A stretch of DNA of 64,000 bases from Gammaproteobacteria bacterium (GCA_029246545.1 JAQWMX010000005.1:124001-188000), one strand, 5' to 3'. Positions 26,885 through 39,924 are shown, numbered from the stretch's first letter. Notes: a model not told the origin generated them from the letters alone. Program-made: numbers and translations.

Positions 26885-27379
26885 ATGTTGAAAAAATTAA
26901 TTATCTTTGGGAATTCAGGGTCAGGTAAATCGAGTTTAGCTAAGCACATTAGTGAAACCGAAGGTCTTACCCATCTGGATTTAGATACTATTGCTTGGTT
27001 AGATAGCAGTCCTCCTCAGAGGGCACCACTTGATAGCTGCTCAAATATTCTACAAGCGTTTATGGTCGAAAATAATTCTTGGGTAGTAGAGGGTTGTTAT
27101 GCGGACTTGCTTAATTTACTGAGCCCACAGGCTAATGAAATTATTTATCTGAACTTATCTGTTGAGCTCTGTATAGAAAACGCTAAAAATCGCCCTTGGG
27201 AACCACACAAGTACGAATCAAAACAGACACAAGATGAGCAATTATCAATGTTGCTGGAATGGATCGCACAGTATCAATTTCGTGATGATACTTTTTCACA
27301 AACATCGCATTTAAATTTTTATCATAGCTTTACGGGTGAAAAAATAATGTATACAAGTAATGCTGATTTTACTAGTTAA
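26885..27379 (+). CDS. P-loop kinase-like NTPase
   Basis: This 164-residue soluble protein has a Walker A motif GNSGSGKS (9-16) and a nucleotide-kinase-like layout. LDLDTIAW (~32-39) resembles the DxD region and NNSWVVEGCYADLL (~63-76) the lid-proximal loop of adenylate-kinase-like proteins. Relatives are often annotated as adenylate or shikimate kinases by topology; the true substrate is unknown. The VanZ-type gene follows 21 bases later behind a strong AAGGAGGA. Confidence 0.7.
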   Translation: MLKKLIIFGNSGSGKSSLAKHISETEGLTHLDLDTIAWLDSSPPQRAPLDSCSNILQAFMVENNSWVVEGCYADLLNLLSPQANEIIYLNLSVELCIENAKNRPWEPHKYESKQTQDEQLSMLLEWIAQYQFRDDTFSQTSHLNFYHSFTGEKIMYTSNADFTS

Positions 27380-27400
27380 AAAAAGGAGGACGAGACCATA

Positions 27401-27772
27401 GTGCATAAATTTATAAATTTTCTAGCTGTCTACTGGCTCGCTATCACTGCAGTTCTCTTAACTAGTATTACTGTGTTATCACTCACTCCATTGGATGAGT
27501 TGCCTGTCCCTACCAATGATAAATTGCTTCATCTTCTTGCTTATACTGCGCTAACAATCCCGCTCATTCTTACAAAACCGAAATATTGGTGGCTCATAGT
27601 GATTTTTTTCTTGGCGTATAGTGGTCTTATTGAAATCATCCAGCCTTATGTAAACCGTTATAGTGAATGGTTAGATATGGCAGCAAACTGCGCGGGTATA
27701 GCCTTTGGCATAATCATTGCTAAGTTGTTTTCTTTTATTTTTCCCGTTAAATTACAACTACCTGATTCTTAA
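27401..27772 (+). CDS. VanZ-family membrane protein
   Basis: This 123-residue protein has about four membrane helices and the VanZ features TNDKLLHLLAYTALTIPL (~38-55) and IEIIQPYVNRYSEWLDMAAN (~82-101, with the conserved Glu, Gln, Arg and Asp). The start is GTG at 27401, supported by the Shine-Dalgarno AAGGAGGA at 27383-27390. VanZ proteins confer low-level teicoplanin resistance in some Gram-positives; in Gram-negatives the role is unknown. Confidence 0.82.
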   Translation: MHKFINFLAVYWLAITAVLLTSITVLSLTPLDELPVPTNDKLLHLLAYTALTIPLILTKPKYWWLIVIFFLAYSGLIEIIQPYVNRYSEWLDMAANCAGIAFGIIIAKLFSFIFPVKLQLPDS

Positions 27773-27786
27773 CATAAATAAATCTT

Positions 27787-29961
27787 ATGAACTATAAACA
27801 ATCTTTTATCATTATTATGGTTATTAGCTTGCTAGGAGCATGCTCTAACGAGGATCCCTCTATGCAGACTTCCGCGGAGACTACCTCAATTGAAACTGAA
27901 ACTAATGTAAACATCATGCCAACAGACAACCCTTTTTTAGTACCAAGCCCTCTACCCTTTCAATATCCACAATTCGATTTAATTTCCACTGAACATTACT
28001 TACCTGCTTTTGAGCAAGGGATGGCAGAACAATTAGATGAAGTAGGGGCTATTACTGATCAACCTGAAGCGCCTACTTTTGCTGACACCCTAATTCCTCT
28101 TGAAGTTTCCGGGCAATTACTGAACCAAGTTGCCACCGTTTTCTATTCCATGAGGTCTGCCCATACCAATGAAGATTTAAATGCCATAGAAGTTGAAATT
28201 GCACCCTTATTATCCGCCCATAGCGATCAAATTTACTTAAATGATGCATTATTTAATCGCATTGATAGTCTTTACCAAGATCGCGCCTCATTAGAACTAG
28301 ACCCCGAGTCACTGCGCTTATTGGAAGAAACTCACAAAGGATTTATCAGGGCTGGAGCTGAGCTCAATGAAACAGATAAGCAACTATTGCGAACAATTAA
28401 TACTGAGTTGGCAGAACTTTCTACCAGTTTTGGACAAAATGTCTTAAATGAAGTCAATTCAGTGGCCATGATTATTGATGACAGATCTGAATTAGCCGGT
28501 TTAAGCAATGCCGAAATACAAGCTGCTTCAGATGAAGCAAGCGCCAGAGATTTAGCAGGAAAATTTGTAATTCCTCTGCTAAACACCAGTGGCCAACCTT
28601 CACTGACTAGCCTGGAAAATAGGGAATTACGACAGCGAATTTATGAAACGTCATTGTCGCGTGGAAATCGAGGCGGTGAATTTGATACCCGTGAAATTCT
28701 AAGCAGAACCATTAACCTGCGATCTGAAAAAGCTCAATTATTAGGTTTCCCCACTCATGCCGATTACATACTGCAAAATCAGACTGCCCAAACAGTGGGT
28801 GCTGTAAATCAAAGCCTCGCAGAACTTATCCCTCCATCAGTAGCTAACGCCCGCCGTGAAGCAGCGGATCTACAAGCCATGATTGATGCCGAAGGCGGCG
28901 ACTTTGTACTAGCAGCTTGGGATTGGGCCTATTATGCTGAGAAAGTCAGACAAGAGCGTTATCAATTTGATGAAAACCAGTTACGACCCTATTTTGAAGT
29001 CAATAACGTGCTGCAAAATGGTGTGTTCTACGCTGCAGAACAAGTTTATGGTCTTAGCTTTGAGGAACGATTTGATTTACCTGTTTATCAAGATGATGTT
29101 CGTGTATTTGAAGTATTCGAAGAGGATGGCAGCACCCTAGCCTTCTTCATTATGGATTTATATGCTCGTTCCAGTAAGCGAGGCGGTGCATGGATGAATG
29201 CCTATGTAAGCCAGTCAAATTTATTGGAGCAGCAACCAATAGTTGCTAACCATCTAAATATTCCTGAGCCACTTGCAGGCGAGCCAACCTTAATGACTTT
29301 CGATGAAGTTACAACTATGTTTCATGAATTTGGCCATGCCCTGCACGGCATGTTTTCAAATGTAACTTACCCCTCTTTTTCTGGCACCAGCGTGCCAAGA
29401 GATTTTGTAGAATTCCCGTCCCAAGTGAATGAAATGTGGGCTAGCTGGCCTGAAGTATTAGCTAACTATGCTATACATTACGAAACTGGAGAACCATTAG
29501 CGCCTGAGTTACTTGAACGCGTTTTAGATTCCCAAAAATTTAATCAAGGTTTTTCTACTACTGAACAACTCGCTGCTTCACTCACTGATATAGCTTTGCA
29601 TCAGCTGCCAGCAAGTGAGATACCTTCGGCAGATGAATTAATGACTTTCGAAGCAGAGACATTGATAAATGCTGGTTTCGACTTACCTGCTGTACCACCA
29701 AGATACCGCCTAAGTTATTTTTCTCACATTATGGGGGGCTACTCAGCGGGGTATTATTCCTATATCTGGAGTGAGGTCTTAGACGCTGATACAGTTGAGT
29801 GGTTTAAAGAAAATGGAGGAATGCTTAGAGCAAATGGACAGCACTTTAGAGACAGTTTGCTTTCTCAAGGCGGTAGTACTGAAGCAATGCAGTTGTTTAG
29901 TGATTTTCGTGGAAGAGCGCCTAATGTTGAACCTCTATTGATTAGGCGGGGCTTGGACTAA
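27787..29961 (+). CDS. M3-family metallopeptidase lipoprotein (peptidyl-dipeptidase type)
   Basis: This 724-residue zinc peptidase of the Dcp/oligopeptidase A family has HEFGH at ~513-517 and the downstream zinc Glu region FVEFPSQVNEMW (~539-550). The N terminus is a lipoprotein signal with lipobox LLGAC (Cys19), so the enzyme should act in the periplasm attached to a membrane rather than in the cytoplasm like Dcp of E. coli. It probably trims imported peptides to dipeptides. It starts 14 bases after the VanZ gene and ends at the strong terminator 29979-30014. Confidence 0.92.
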   Translation: MNYKQSFIIIMVISLLGACSNEDPSMQTSAETTSIETETNVNIMPTDNPFLVPSPLPFQYPQFDLISTEHYLPAFEQGMAEQLDEVGAITDQPEAPTFADTLIPLEVSGQLLNQVATVFYSMRSAHTNEDLNAIEVEIAPLLSAHSDQIYLNDALFNRIDSLYQDRASLELDPESLRLLEETHKGFIRAGAELNETDKQLLRTINTELAELSTSFGQNVLNEVNSVAMIIDDRSELAGLSNAEIQAASDEASARDLAGKFVIPLLNTSGQPSLTSLENRELRQRIYETSLSRGNRGGEFDTREILSRTINLRSEKAQLLGFPTHADYILQNQTAQTVGAVNQSLAELIPPSVANARREAADLQAMIDAEGGDFVLAAWDWAYYAEKVRQERYQFDENQLRPYFEVNNVLQNGVFYAAEQVYGLSFEERFDLPVYQDDVRVFEVFEEDGSTLAFFIMDLYARSSKRGGAWMNAYVSQSNLLEQQPIVANHLNIPEPLAGEPTLMTFDEVTTMFHEFGHALHGMFSNVTYPSFSGTSVPRDFVEFPSQVNEMWASWPEVLANYAIHYETGEPLAPELLERVLDSQKFNQGFSTTEQLAASLTDIALHQLPASEIPSADELMTFEAETLINAGFDLPAVPPRYRLSYFSHIMGGYSAGYYSYIWSEVLDADTVEWFKENGGMLRANGQHFRDSLLSQGGSTEAMQLFSDFRGRAPNVEPLLIRRGLD

Positions 29962-29978
29962 AGCCCTAAAAGTTAGGC

Positions 29979-30014
29979 GCATAAAAAAAGGGCTAATTAG
30001 CCCTTTTTTTATGC
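29979..30014. terminator. Bidirectional intrinsic terminator
   Basis: The palindrome GGGCTAATTAGCCC (29990-30003) is flanked by A7 and T7 and extended by GCAT/ATGC pairs. It serves the M3 peptidase gene on the plus strand and the small secreted protein gene on the minus strand. Confidence 0.93.
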
Positions 30015-30024
30015 TCTATGAAAT

Positions 30025-30399
30025 TTAATTTTCACTGGCTTGATATATTTGCACCTGCTCATTAAATGCTTCAGCTATTGATTCCTGCGCATCAATATTG
30101 GCATTAATAAAGGCTGTCCATTCATTGCTGGTTTCTAGGCCTAAGCCGCGACCTGTGCGACGATCAATAATGTTGTTCATACAATCAACAAAAGTATTTG
30201 AATCAGCCATATAAGCTTGCACAGCATCTTGAGCATCTAGAAGGGTCTCGAGATCTTGACCCGCATCACCAGAAATACTTGGCACTGCTGGATTTGTACA
30301 ATTAGTCCCATCAATTTCACGATCTTGAGCTAGACTTAGTGAAGACGTCATAGCAAACAATGCAATCCCGACGCTAAGTTTTTTGACAATTGAACTCAT
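30025..30399 (-). CDS. Small secreted protein of unknown function
   Basis: This 124-residue protein has a clear signal peptide (about 1-24, cleavage after SLAQ). The mature part is acidic and helical, with two Cys residues (in GTNCTN and VDCMNN) that could form one disulfide. No family was recognised. The codon use and a purine-rich GGAGAGAAAC stretch before ATG 30399 make it a convincing gene. It is isolated between the terminator and bioA. Confidence 0.7.
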   Translation of the reverse strand: MSSIVKKLSVGIALFAMTSSLSLAQDREIDGTNCTNPAVPSISGDAGQDLETLLDAQDAVQAYMADSNTFVDCMNNIIDRRTGRGLGLETSNEWTAFINANIDAQESIAEAFNEQVQIYQASEN

Positions 30400-30553
30400 G
30401 TTTCTCTCCGGTAAGTGGATATTTCTTTTCGTGGATGCAAGGCTACCTAATCTTCTTCCATTAGTCCAAGGCTCAACAGTATTTTTTCTAATAGCTTATA
30501 AATCAGAAATCGAATAGGGCTTTCTAATTCACTTTACTTTAATATTCCTAGCA

Positions 30554-31822
30554 ATGATTGATCTCAAATACGATAAAACCCATATCTGGCATCCATACAC
30601 ATCAATGCAAGAGCCTTTGCCCGTGTATCCAGTGACTAAGGCGGATGGAGTATATATTCAGCTTGAGGATGGCCGCCGCCTTATTGATGGTATGGCTTCC
30701 TGGTGGTGCATGATTCATGGCTACAACCAACCAGAACTTAATAAAGCAGTATGTAGGCAATTAGAGAATATGTCACATGTCATGTTTGGTGGACTCACCC
30801 ATGAACCTGCCATCGAATTAGCCCGACTTTTAGTTGAAATCACTCCCCCTTCATTGGAAAAAGTTTTTATTTCTGATTCCGGTTCAGTTGCCGTTGAAGT
30901 GGCAATAAAAATGGCCAAACAATTTTGGATAAATCAGGGCAATCAATCTAAAAATAAAGTACTCAGCTTACGTGGTGCTTATCATGGAGATACTTTCTCT
31001 GCCATGTCAGTTTGTGATCCAGAAACTGGGATGCATCATTTATTTAAAGACAGTATGCCCCTTAATTACTTCGCTGAAAGACCAGCTTGCCGATATAGAG
31101 AGCCTTGTTCTGAAGAAAATATTTCTAGCATTAATTTTATACTACAGTCTCACCATGAAGAAATTTCAGCAGTTATTTTAGAACCAATTGTTCAGGGCGC
31201 GGGAGGAATGTGGTTTTACTCGGCTGACTACTTAGCTAAAATTAGAGTCTTATGTGATGAATTTAATGTCTTATTAATTGCCGATGAAATCGCCACCGGT
31301 TTTGGCAGAACGGGTAAACTTTTCGCCTGTGAACACGCAAACATCTCTCCCGATATTCTTTGCCTCGGCAAGGCTCTAACAGGAGGTTATTTAAGCCTGG
31401 CAGCTACACTTTCTAATCAAAAAGTCAGTGATGGTATTTCAAAAAATGGAGGGGTATTCATGCATGGCCCGACCTTTATGGGCAACCCTCTAGCCTGTGC
31501 GACTGCTATAGCTAGTATCAATCTATTACTCGACTCTCCATGGCAAGAAAGGGTAAACAATATAGAACGTCAATTATCTGCTGATTTGGAAAATTGTTTA
31601 AAGCAAACAGCCGTTCAAGAAATTAGAACAATAGGGGCGATTGGGGTTGTTGAAATGAAAGAAGCGATTGATTTAAAAGTCGCACAAGAATTTTTTGTAA
31701 GCCAAGGCGTATGGATTCGTCCATTTGGCAGACTGCTCTACATTATGCCACCTTACATTATTGGTAAGAAAGAACTCGAAAAACTTACTAACGCGATGTT
31801 AGATTTCACAAGAACTGTCTAA
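30554..31822 (+). CDS. bioA: Adenosylmethionine–8-amino-7-oxononanoate aminotransferase
   Basis: This 422-residue class-III PLP aminotransferase converts 7-keto-8-aminopelargonate to the diamino acid with SAM as amino donor. Visible are HIWHPYTSMQ (~9-18), SWWCMIHGYN (~49-58), IADEIATGFGRTG (~229-241) and the PLP lysine in CLGKALTGGY (~270-279). It supplies the step missing from bioB–F–C–D, 6 kb away. Separation of bioA from the rest is common. A terminator follows at 31985-32012. Confidence 0.95.
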   Translation: MIDLKYDKTHIWHPYTSMQEPLPVYPVTKADGVYIQLEDGRRLIDGMASWWCMIHGYNQPELNKAVCRQLENMSHVMFGGLTHEPAIELARLLVEITPPSLEKVFISDSGSVAVEVAIKMAKQFWINQGNQSKNKVLSLRGAYHGDTFSAMSVCDPETGMHHLFKDSMPLNYFAERPACRYREPCSEENISSINFILQSHHEEISAVILEPIVQGAGGMWFYSADYLAKIRVLCDEFNVLLIADEIATGFGRTGKLFACEHANISPDILCLGKALTGGYLSLAATLSNQKVSDGISKNGGVFMHGPTFMGNPLACATAIASINLLLDSPWQERVNNIERQLSADLENCLKQTAVQEIRTIGAIGVVEMKEAIDLKVAQEFFVSQGVWIRPFGRLLYIMPPYIIGKKELEKLTNAMLDFTRTV

Positions 31823-31981
31823 TTTAAGCCAAAACCTAAATTGAATTTTGTGAACTACTTCCCAGATTATTTTAAGTTCCTATCTAAAATAAAACTATAG
31901 CAGTAATGGTCTCCCCCCATATGCTTAAGAAGGATGTTTAAAGTAGTAGTGCCAATGCGGGATGTTTTATATCCGCTTATT

Positions 31982-32482
31982 TTAACTCCGCCTTTTTGGT
32001 GGAGTTTTTTTTATAAAACTAATCAAATCTTCAAATTCACTGCCCTTTATAAGCTCCTTTAAAGGCTCTAATACAAAGTCTCTTTTTAATATTTTTGGAT
32101 GTGGCAACATAAGATCTTGAGTTGAGATTCCCTCATTTTTAAAAAGAAGCAAATCCAAATCAATTATCCTAGCCTCATTTTTTAAACCACTGCGCTGCCT
32201 TCCCATACTTTTTTCTATACCTTGTAACTCATACAAAAAACTTAATGGCGTTTCATTTGGCTTAGGTAATAAAGCAACAACACCATTTACAAAATCTGGA
32301 GAACCAGGGGGACAATCTAAGGGTTTACTTCCCAACAAAGAAGAAACTAATAGGGGCTCATTACTAAGTTTTCCTAATCGCTCGATAGCCTCTAAGACAT
32401 TATCTTTAGGAGCGCCTATGGTAGAAGCAAGGTTTGACCCAAGACCTACAAAAGCATATTTTTTGAAAGTTTGTATTTTCAT
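31982..32482 (-). CDS. folK: HPPK, 2-amino-4-hydroxy-6-hydroxymethyldihydropteridine pyrophosphokinase
   Basis: This 166-residue enzyme activates the pterin for folate synthesis by pyrophosphoryl transfer from ATP. Family motifs are FVGLGSNLAS (~11-20), the SSLLGSKPLDCPPGSPDFVNG region (~47-67) and EARIIDLDLLLF (~103-114), with LPHPKILKRDFVLEPL (~126-141). The last five or six codons (…PPKRRS) overlap the hairpin that terminates bioA from the other strand. Repeats of an intergenic family lie just upstream. folP is not adjacent. Confidence 0.92.
   Translation of the reverse strand: MKIQTFKKYAFVGLGSNLASTIGAPKDNVLEAIERLGKLSNEPLLVSSLLGSKPLDCPPGSPDFVNGVVALLPKPNETPLSFLYELQGIEKSMGRQRSGLKNEARIIDLDLLLFKNEGISTQDLMLPHPKILKRDFVLEPLKELIKGSEFEDLISFIKKTPPKRRS
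31985..32012 (+). terminator. Intrinsic terminator for bioA inside the folK 3' end
   Basis: ACTCCGCC (31985-31992) pairs with GGTGGAGT (31998-32005, one G-T pair) around a 5-T loop and is followed by a run of T bases (32005-32012). It terminates rightward transcription from bioA and lies entirely within the last codons of the convergent folK gene. Confidence 0.82.
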
Positions 32483-32490
32483 TTTCTTAT

Positions 32491-32575
32491 GGGTTTAGGA
32501 GCGTTATGAGCGAAGCTTACACCAAGAAACAGTGATATTTGCTATATGAGTCTATCTATTTTACAAATCTAGTAA
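32491..32575. repeat. Intergenic repeat family, copy 1 (partial)
   Basis: This copy shares GGGTTTAG, AGCGTTATGAGCGA and, after a variable middle, TTTTACAAATCTAGTAA with the adjacent copy 2, but lacks the 3' half. It lies between folK and hemE directly before copy 2, so the two form a degenerate tandem pair. Confidence 0.6.
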
Positions 32576-32700
32576 GGGTTTAGAGCGTCATGAGCGATGA
32601 CGGTACGAGGCAAAAGTATTATTTGATGAGAGAGCTTACAAATAGTAAGTGATCGAGTGAAATAATGTTTTTAACAAAGTAGCGTTGAGCGTAATAGCTC
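32576..32700. repeat. Intergenic repeat family, copy 2
   Basis: The element contains GGGTTTAGAGCGTCATGAGC, then CTTACAAATAGTAAGTGA, TTTTTAAC and TTGAGCGTAATAGCTC. It ends exactly where the minus-strand hemE stop codon begins (32701-32703). Short self-complementary parts (CGTCAT/ATGACG; GAGC/GCTC) could form small stem-loops. Copy 3 lies at 56381-56500 in the same position relative to the dtd stop. Confidence 0.65.
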
Positions 32701-35213
<2,513 letters not shown>

Positions 35214-38200
35214 CTATTGTGAAGTCTCTTCAATATTGTCTAGCAGGCTCTTCATATTGGCTTCTTTGGGAATAACGAGCCAAAATTTACGCAAATAATC
35301 CACGTAGTTATCTAGAATTTCTTGCCCCCAAGCACTGCCTGTTTCAGCAACAAATTCTTCAATAACAGCGCGCAAGTGATGCCTATGCTCTTCCATTCCT
35401 TCTCGTCTAATTCGTTGAACTTCAACCAATTGATGGTTGTATTTGTCGACAAAGTTTTTATCGAGATCTAACACGTATGCAAACCCACCAGTCATACCAG
35501 CGCCAAAGTTATGCCCAGTACTGCCTAATACTGTTACTAATCCGCCCGTCATATATTCACAACAATGGTCACCAACACCTTCAACAACGGCATGCACTCC
35601 CGAGTTTCTAACTGCAAATCTCTCTCCCGCTCTACCAGAAGCAAACAGTTTTCCGCCGGTTGCCCCATACAAACAGGTGTTGCCAACTATAGATGTATCT
35701 TGAGTTTTAAAACTTGAACCAGTTGGAGGCATAATTACCAACTTACCGCCCGCCATACCTTTACCTACATAATCATTAGCATCTCCAGCTAAGGTCATAT
35801 TCAAACCATCGGCATTCCAAACACCGAAACTTTGCCCAGCACTCCCAGTTAATCTGATATTTAACGGGTCATCGGCCATACCATTATTCCCATGACGCTT
35901 GGCAATTTCACCAGATAGGCGCGCTCCTATAGAGCGATTAAAGTTTTGAACTTCATAGTTAAAAATACCGCCACTTTTGTTCTCGATTGCTGGCAACATA
36001 TCTTTAACCATTTGTTCTGCAAGTAGGCCTTTATCGAGAGGATCATTACTTCCAGTTATACAATACTGATCCATCTCCGCAGGAATGTGATCGTTATGCA
36101 GCAATCTTGATAAATCTATATTCGCCTGTTTTTCTGTTTGTGGCTCTAACATTTCAAATAAATCGGTACGACCTATTAAATCAACCAGATTACTTACGCC
36201 AAGTCGAGCCATCCATTGTCGTGTATCCTGAGCAACAAATTTAAAATAGTTCATTACCATCTCGGCTTCGCCGATAAAATGTTTTTCCCGTAAAGTGTCA
36301 TCTTGCGTAGCTACACCAGTCGCACAATTATTTAAATGACAAATACGCAGATATTTACAGCCCAATGCAACCATCGGAATAGTGCCAAAACCAAAGCTTT
36401 CTGCACCTAGAATTGCTGCTTTAATAACATCAAGACCGGTTTTTAATCCTCCATCAGTTTGCAAACGAATTCGCCCACGTAGATCATTGGCTCTTAAGGC
36501 TTGCTGAACTTCACTTAAACCAAGCTCCCAAGGGTTACCAGCATATCTTATTGATGTTAATGGGCTGGCTCCGGTTCCACCGTCATGACCAGATATAGTA
36601 ATAAAATCGGCATAAGCTTTTGCTACACCAGCAGCTATAGTTCCAACACCAGGTCCAGCAACTAGTTTTACCGATACCATGGCATCAGGGTTTACTTGTT
36701 TCAGATCGAAAATTAGCTGGGCTAAATCTTCAATAGAATAAATATCATGATGTGGGGGAGGAGAAATAAGCGTTACGCCCGGTATAGAAAAACGTAAACG
36801 AGCAATTAATTCATTTACTTTACGCCCTGTCAACTGACCGCCTTCGCCAGGTATTGCTCCTTGAGCAATTTTAATTTGAAGCACTTCAGCATTAACTAAA
36901 TAATGCGGAGTCACACCAAAACGTCCAGAAGCAACTTGTTTAATTTTCGATACTTTATCGGTATTAAAGCGGGCTGGATCTTCACCGCCTTCTCCGGAAT
37001 TTGAACGACCACCAAGACGATTCATCGCCAGTGCCAACGCCTCATGTGCTTCTGGTGAAAGAGCACCTAATGACATACCTGCTGAATCAAATCGTTTTAA
37101 AATATTTTCTAGAGGCTCAACTTCATCAAGCTCTATAGCATCAACATCTTCACGTAGTGCCAACATATCGCGTAAGGCAGACAAAGGTCGGTTATCCACC
37201 AATTGTGCAAATGCACGATACTTTTCAAAATCACCGCTTTGCACTGCTTCCTGAATCGTTTTCACGACATCAGGATTAATCATATGGTACTCACCACCAT
37301 GTATATATTTAAGTATGCCGCCAGGCTGTAAACCTTTTCTTGCTATCCATGTTTCTTTGGCAAGTATTTGCTGGTCGTGTTCGATGTGCTCAAAAGTGGC
37401 TCCTTGAATACGGCTTAAACTATCCGGAAAGCACAAATCGATCACTTCATCAGCAAGTCCTACTATTTCGAATAATTCAGCACCACGATAAGAGCTAATA
37501 GTGCTAATACCCATTTTTGAAAGAATTTTTAATAAACCTTTGTTTATTCCCTTACGATAATTTTTATGTGCCTTTAGTGCAGACACTTTTAATACATCTT
37601 TCTCAATCATATGAGTGAGTAGGTCATAACTCAAATAGGGATAAACTGCTGTTGCTCCATATCCAATCAGGCAAGCTATTTGATGAGCATCACGCGCACC
37701 TGCAGTTTCAATTATTAAATTACTTTCACAACGTAGACCTTTTTCATTAAGGTTTTGATGTATCGCCGCCGTAGCTAATAAAGCATTAATAACCAGCTGC
37801 CCTTTTTGTGGCAAACGCTCAGAAATAAACAGCAATACTTTGCCATCACGCACAGCTCTTTCTGATTCTAAGACAACTTCTTCGATGGCTTTTTTCAGAC
37901 CAATAGTTGGATCATAGGCCAAACTAATATGAGAAGACTCATAATCTGGTCTGTCTAAATGTAGAAGATTGTAGTACTTGGCCGCTGACAACAAAGGAGA
38001 TGTCAGAATAACTCTGTTTGCATGTTCCGGAGTTTCTTCAAAAACATTTAGCTCCCTACCCATCCGAGTTTCCAATGACATCACGAGAGTTTCACGCAGA
38101 GAGTCGATTGACGGGTTAGTCACTTGCGCAAATTGCTGCCTGAAATAATCATAAAGTGGCCGGACTTGTCTTGATAAAACTGCGATTGGGGTGTCATCAC

Positions 38201-39662
38201 CCATTGAGCCAGTTCCTTCGGCTGCACTTTCAGCTAATGGACGCATTACTTGGTCCATTTCCTCAAATGTCACCTGGAACATTTTCATATGCTTTTCACA
38301 TTCCTCCGGTGCTAAAGGCTTCAGTTCTGGAATGTGCTCAGCCAGTGTTGACTCAACATAGAATGATTTTTCTTTAATCCATTTAGCGTATGGCTGCTTA
38401 ACTTTTAAGTGGTTACCCACATCATCTGTGTGCAATATTTTGCTTTCCTGAGTATCTACTACCAATATTTGACCCGGTCCGACTCGACCTTTGGCGATAA
38501 CATCTTCAGGCTGGTAATCACTTACTCCTATCTCTGATGCGGCTGTTATATAACCATTCTTAGTCATTACCCACCTAGAAGGACGCAAACCATTACTATC
38601 AAGTACACAAGCAGCAAATCGACCGTCGGTTAGTACAACACCGGCAGGACCATCCCAAGGCTCCATATGAAAAGAGTTATAAGTGTAAAAACCACGTAAG
38701 GCTTCATCAAGATCCTCCATGTTTTGCCAGCTAGGCGGCATGATCAAGCGAATGGCCTGATACAAGTCCATACCGCTAGTAACTAAGAGCTCCAGCATGT
38801 TATCCATTGAAGAAGAATCAGATCCGGTAACATTCACTAGAGGCGCTATCTCTTCGATATTAGGTATAGCAGCTGATCTGAATTTAGAAATTCTTGCCTT
38901 AGACCAATTACGGTTCCCACGAATAGTATTAATCTCACCATTATGCGCTAGCATCCTAAAAGGCTGAGCCAGAGGCCATTTAGGTAGAGTGTTGGTTGAA
39001 AAACGTTGGTGGTAAGTACACATTGCCACTTCTAATCGGGAATCTTGTAGGTCTAGATAAAAGTTTGGCAAATCAACGGGCATCATTAACCCTTTGTAGG
39101 AAAGCACACTTGCAGATAAAGAACAGATATAAAAATCCTCATCTTCAACAAGCTGATTCTCGGCTTTACGCCTGGCAATAAACAATTTAACTGCTAATTG
39201 CTCTTTATCCATACCTCCCGCATTGACAAATACCTGTTCAATATCAGGCATGCATTCCAGCGCCATTCTGCCGCAGAAAGAAGAATCATAAGGAACTTTA
39301 CGCCAACCAATGACATCTAAACCTTGAGCTTTGATTTCATGGTCAAGAATATTACGAGCATAGTCGGCTTTTTTTGCTACCTGACTGAAAAAAACCATGC
39401 CAATACCATAGTTTTCGCTTAACTCGGCATTGAACTGTTCATTTGCAACGGCACGCAAGAACATATCTGGCTTTTGCATTAAAAGACCACAGCCATCTCC
39501 AGTCACGCCATCTGCAGCAATACCACCACGGTGTGTCATACACGTCAGTGATTTAATGGCAGTTTGTAACAGATCATGACTGACCTGCCCTTCAATATGA
39601 GCAACTAGGCCGAATCCACAATTATCTCTGAACTCACTGGGGTGATATAACCCGGGTCTCAT
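35214..39662 (-). CDS. gltB: Glutamate synthase large subunit
   Basis: This 1482-residue enzyme makes two glutamates from glutamine and 2-oxoglutarate. A 14-residue propeptide precedes the catalytic N-terminal Cys15 in [12 protein letters not shown] of the glutaminase domain. The central and FMN-binding synthase domains contain [11 protein letters not shown] (~910) and [15 protein letters not shown] (~1030). The 3Fe-4S Cys region [16 protein letters not shown] is at ~1098-1115, and a C-terminal beta-helix GXGXG domain follows. The length is complete. In pseudomonads damX lies between aroB and gltB; it is missing here. Confidence 0.96.
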   Translation of the reverse strand: MRPGLYHPSEFRDNCGFGLVAHIEGQVSHDLLQTAIKSLTCMTHRGGIAADGVTGDGCGLLMQKPDMFLRAVANEQFNAELSENYGIGMVFFSQVAKKADYARNILDHEIKAQGLDVIGWRKVPYDSSFCGRMALECMPDIEQVFVNAGGMDKEQLAVKLFIARRKAENQLVEDEDFYICSLSASVLSYKGLMMPVDLPNFYLDLQDSRLEVAMCTYHQRFSTNTLPKWPLAQPFRMLAHNGEINTIRGNRNWSKARISKFRSAAIPNIEEIAPLVNVTGSDSSSMDNMLELLVTSGMDLYQAIRLIMPPSWQNMEDLDEALRGFYTYNSFHMEPWDGPAGVVLTDGRFAACVLDSNGLRPSRWVMTKNGYITAASEIGVSDYQPEDVIAKGRVGPGQILVVDTQESKILHTDDVGNHLKVKQPYAKWIKEKSFYVESTLAEHIPELKPLAPEECEKHMKMFQVTFEEMDQVMRPLAESAAEGTGSMGDDTPIAVLSRQVRPLYDYFRQQFAQVTNPSIDSLRETLVMSLETRMGRELNVFEETPEHANRVILTSPLLSAAKYYNLLHLDRPDYESSHISLAYDPTIGLKKAIEEVVLESERAVRDGKVLLFISERLPQKGQLVINALLATAAIHQNLNEKGLRCESNLIIETAGARDAHQIACLIGYGATAVYPYLSYDLLTHMIEKDVLKVSALKAHKNYRKGINKGLLKILSKMGISTISSYRGAELFEIVGLADEVIDLCFPDSLSRIQGATFEHIEHDQQILAKETWIARKGLQPGGILKYIHGGEYHMINPDVVKTIQEAVQSGDFEKYRAFAQLVDNRPLSALRDMLALREDVDAIELDEVEPLENILKRFDSAGMSLGALSPEAHEALALAMNRLGGRSNSGEGGEDPARFNTDKVSKIKQVASGRFGVTPHYLVNAEVLQIKIAQGAIPGEGGQLTGRKVNELIARLRFSIPGVTLISPPPHHDIYSIEDLAQLIFDLKQVNPDAMVSVKLVAGPGVGTIAAGVAKAYADFITISGHDGGTGASPLTSIRYAGNPWELGLSEVQQALRANDLRGRIRLQTDGGLKTGLDVIKAAILGAESFGFGTIPMVALGCKYLRICHLNNCATGVATQDDTLREKHFIGEAEMVMNYFKFVAQDTRQWMARLGVSNLVDLIGRTDLFEMLEPQTEKQANIDLSRLLHNDHIPAEMDQYCITGSNDPLDKGLLAEQMVKDMLPAIENKSGGIFNYEVQNFNRSIGARLSGEIAKRHGNNGMADDPLNIRLTGSAGQSFGVWNADGLNMTLAGDANDYVGKGMAGGKLVIMPPTGSSFKTQDTSIVGNTCLYGATGGKLFASGRAGERFAVRNSGVHAVVEGVGDHCCEYMTGGLVTVLGSTGHNFGAGMTGGFAYVLDLDKNFVDKYNHQLVEVQRIRREGMEEHRHHLRAVIEEFVAETGSAWGQEILDNYVDYLRKFWLVIPKEANMKSLLDNIEETSQ

Positions 39663-39698
39663 AGTTCTTTACTCTATTAATAGTTAACTAAAGCGTAA

Positions 39699-39718
39699 TT
39701 AGGGCAGTTCAGCCCTAA
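39699..39718. other. Hairpin between gltB and aroB
   Basis: TTAGGGC (39699-39705) pairs perfectly with GCCCTAA (39712-39718) around a 6-base loop. It lies 37 bases upstream of the gltB start on the transcribed (minus) strand. It could be a leader structure for gltB or an incomplete terminator for aroB; no T-run follows on the minus strand. The rest of the 243-bp gap holds no ORF. Confidence 0.4.
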
Positions 39719-39860
39719 CTCATCTGGAAGGGAAACAGCCTCTTTTATAAAGATAAAGGGCCAGCCATTTTACACAAGGCTCAGGTTTGCAGCAATCTTG
39801 ATTAACTACAAGGAAGATAAAGCTTAAGAGTACTGGATATGGCTAAAGCAGAGATTTACA

Positions 39861-39924
39861 GGCTTCACCCATTAAGAGGCTTCACCCATTAAGAGGTTTC
39901 GCCTATTAAGAGGTTTCGCCCATT
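39861..39924. repeat. 17-bp tandem repeat through the aroB stop codon
   Basis: Three full copies and one 13-base partial copy of GGYTTCRCCYATTAAGA are arrayed head to tail (39861-39877, 39878-39894, 39895-39911, 39912-39924). On the minus strand each copy contains a TAA-type stop like that of aroB. The aroB stop itself is in the third copy, and the final codons ATGGGCGAAACC are in the fourth. The duplication looks like replication slippage outward from the gene end. Confidence 0.88.

Noticed and set aside
32491-32700. CRISPR array
   Set aside because: The repeats are imperfect, about 85-125 bases long, with no regular spacers and no cas genes nearby.
39861-39924. CRISPR or attachment site
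   Set aside because: The units are directly tandem with no spacers, and there is no integrase or phage gene nearby; it is a simple tandem duplication.
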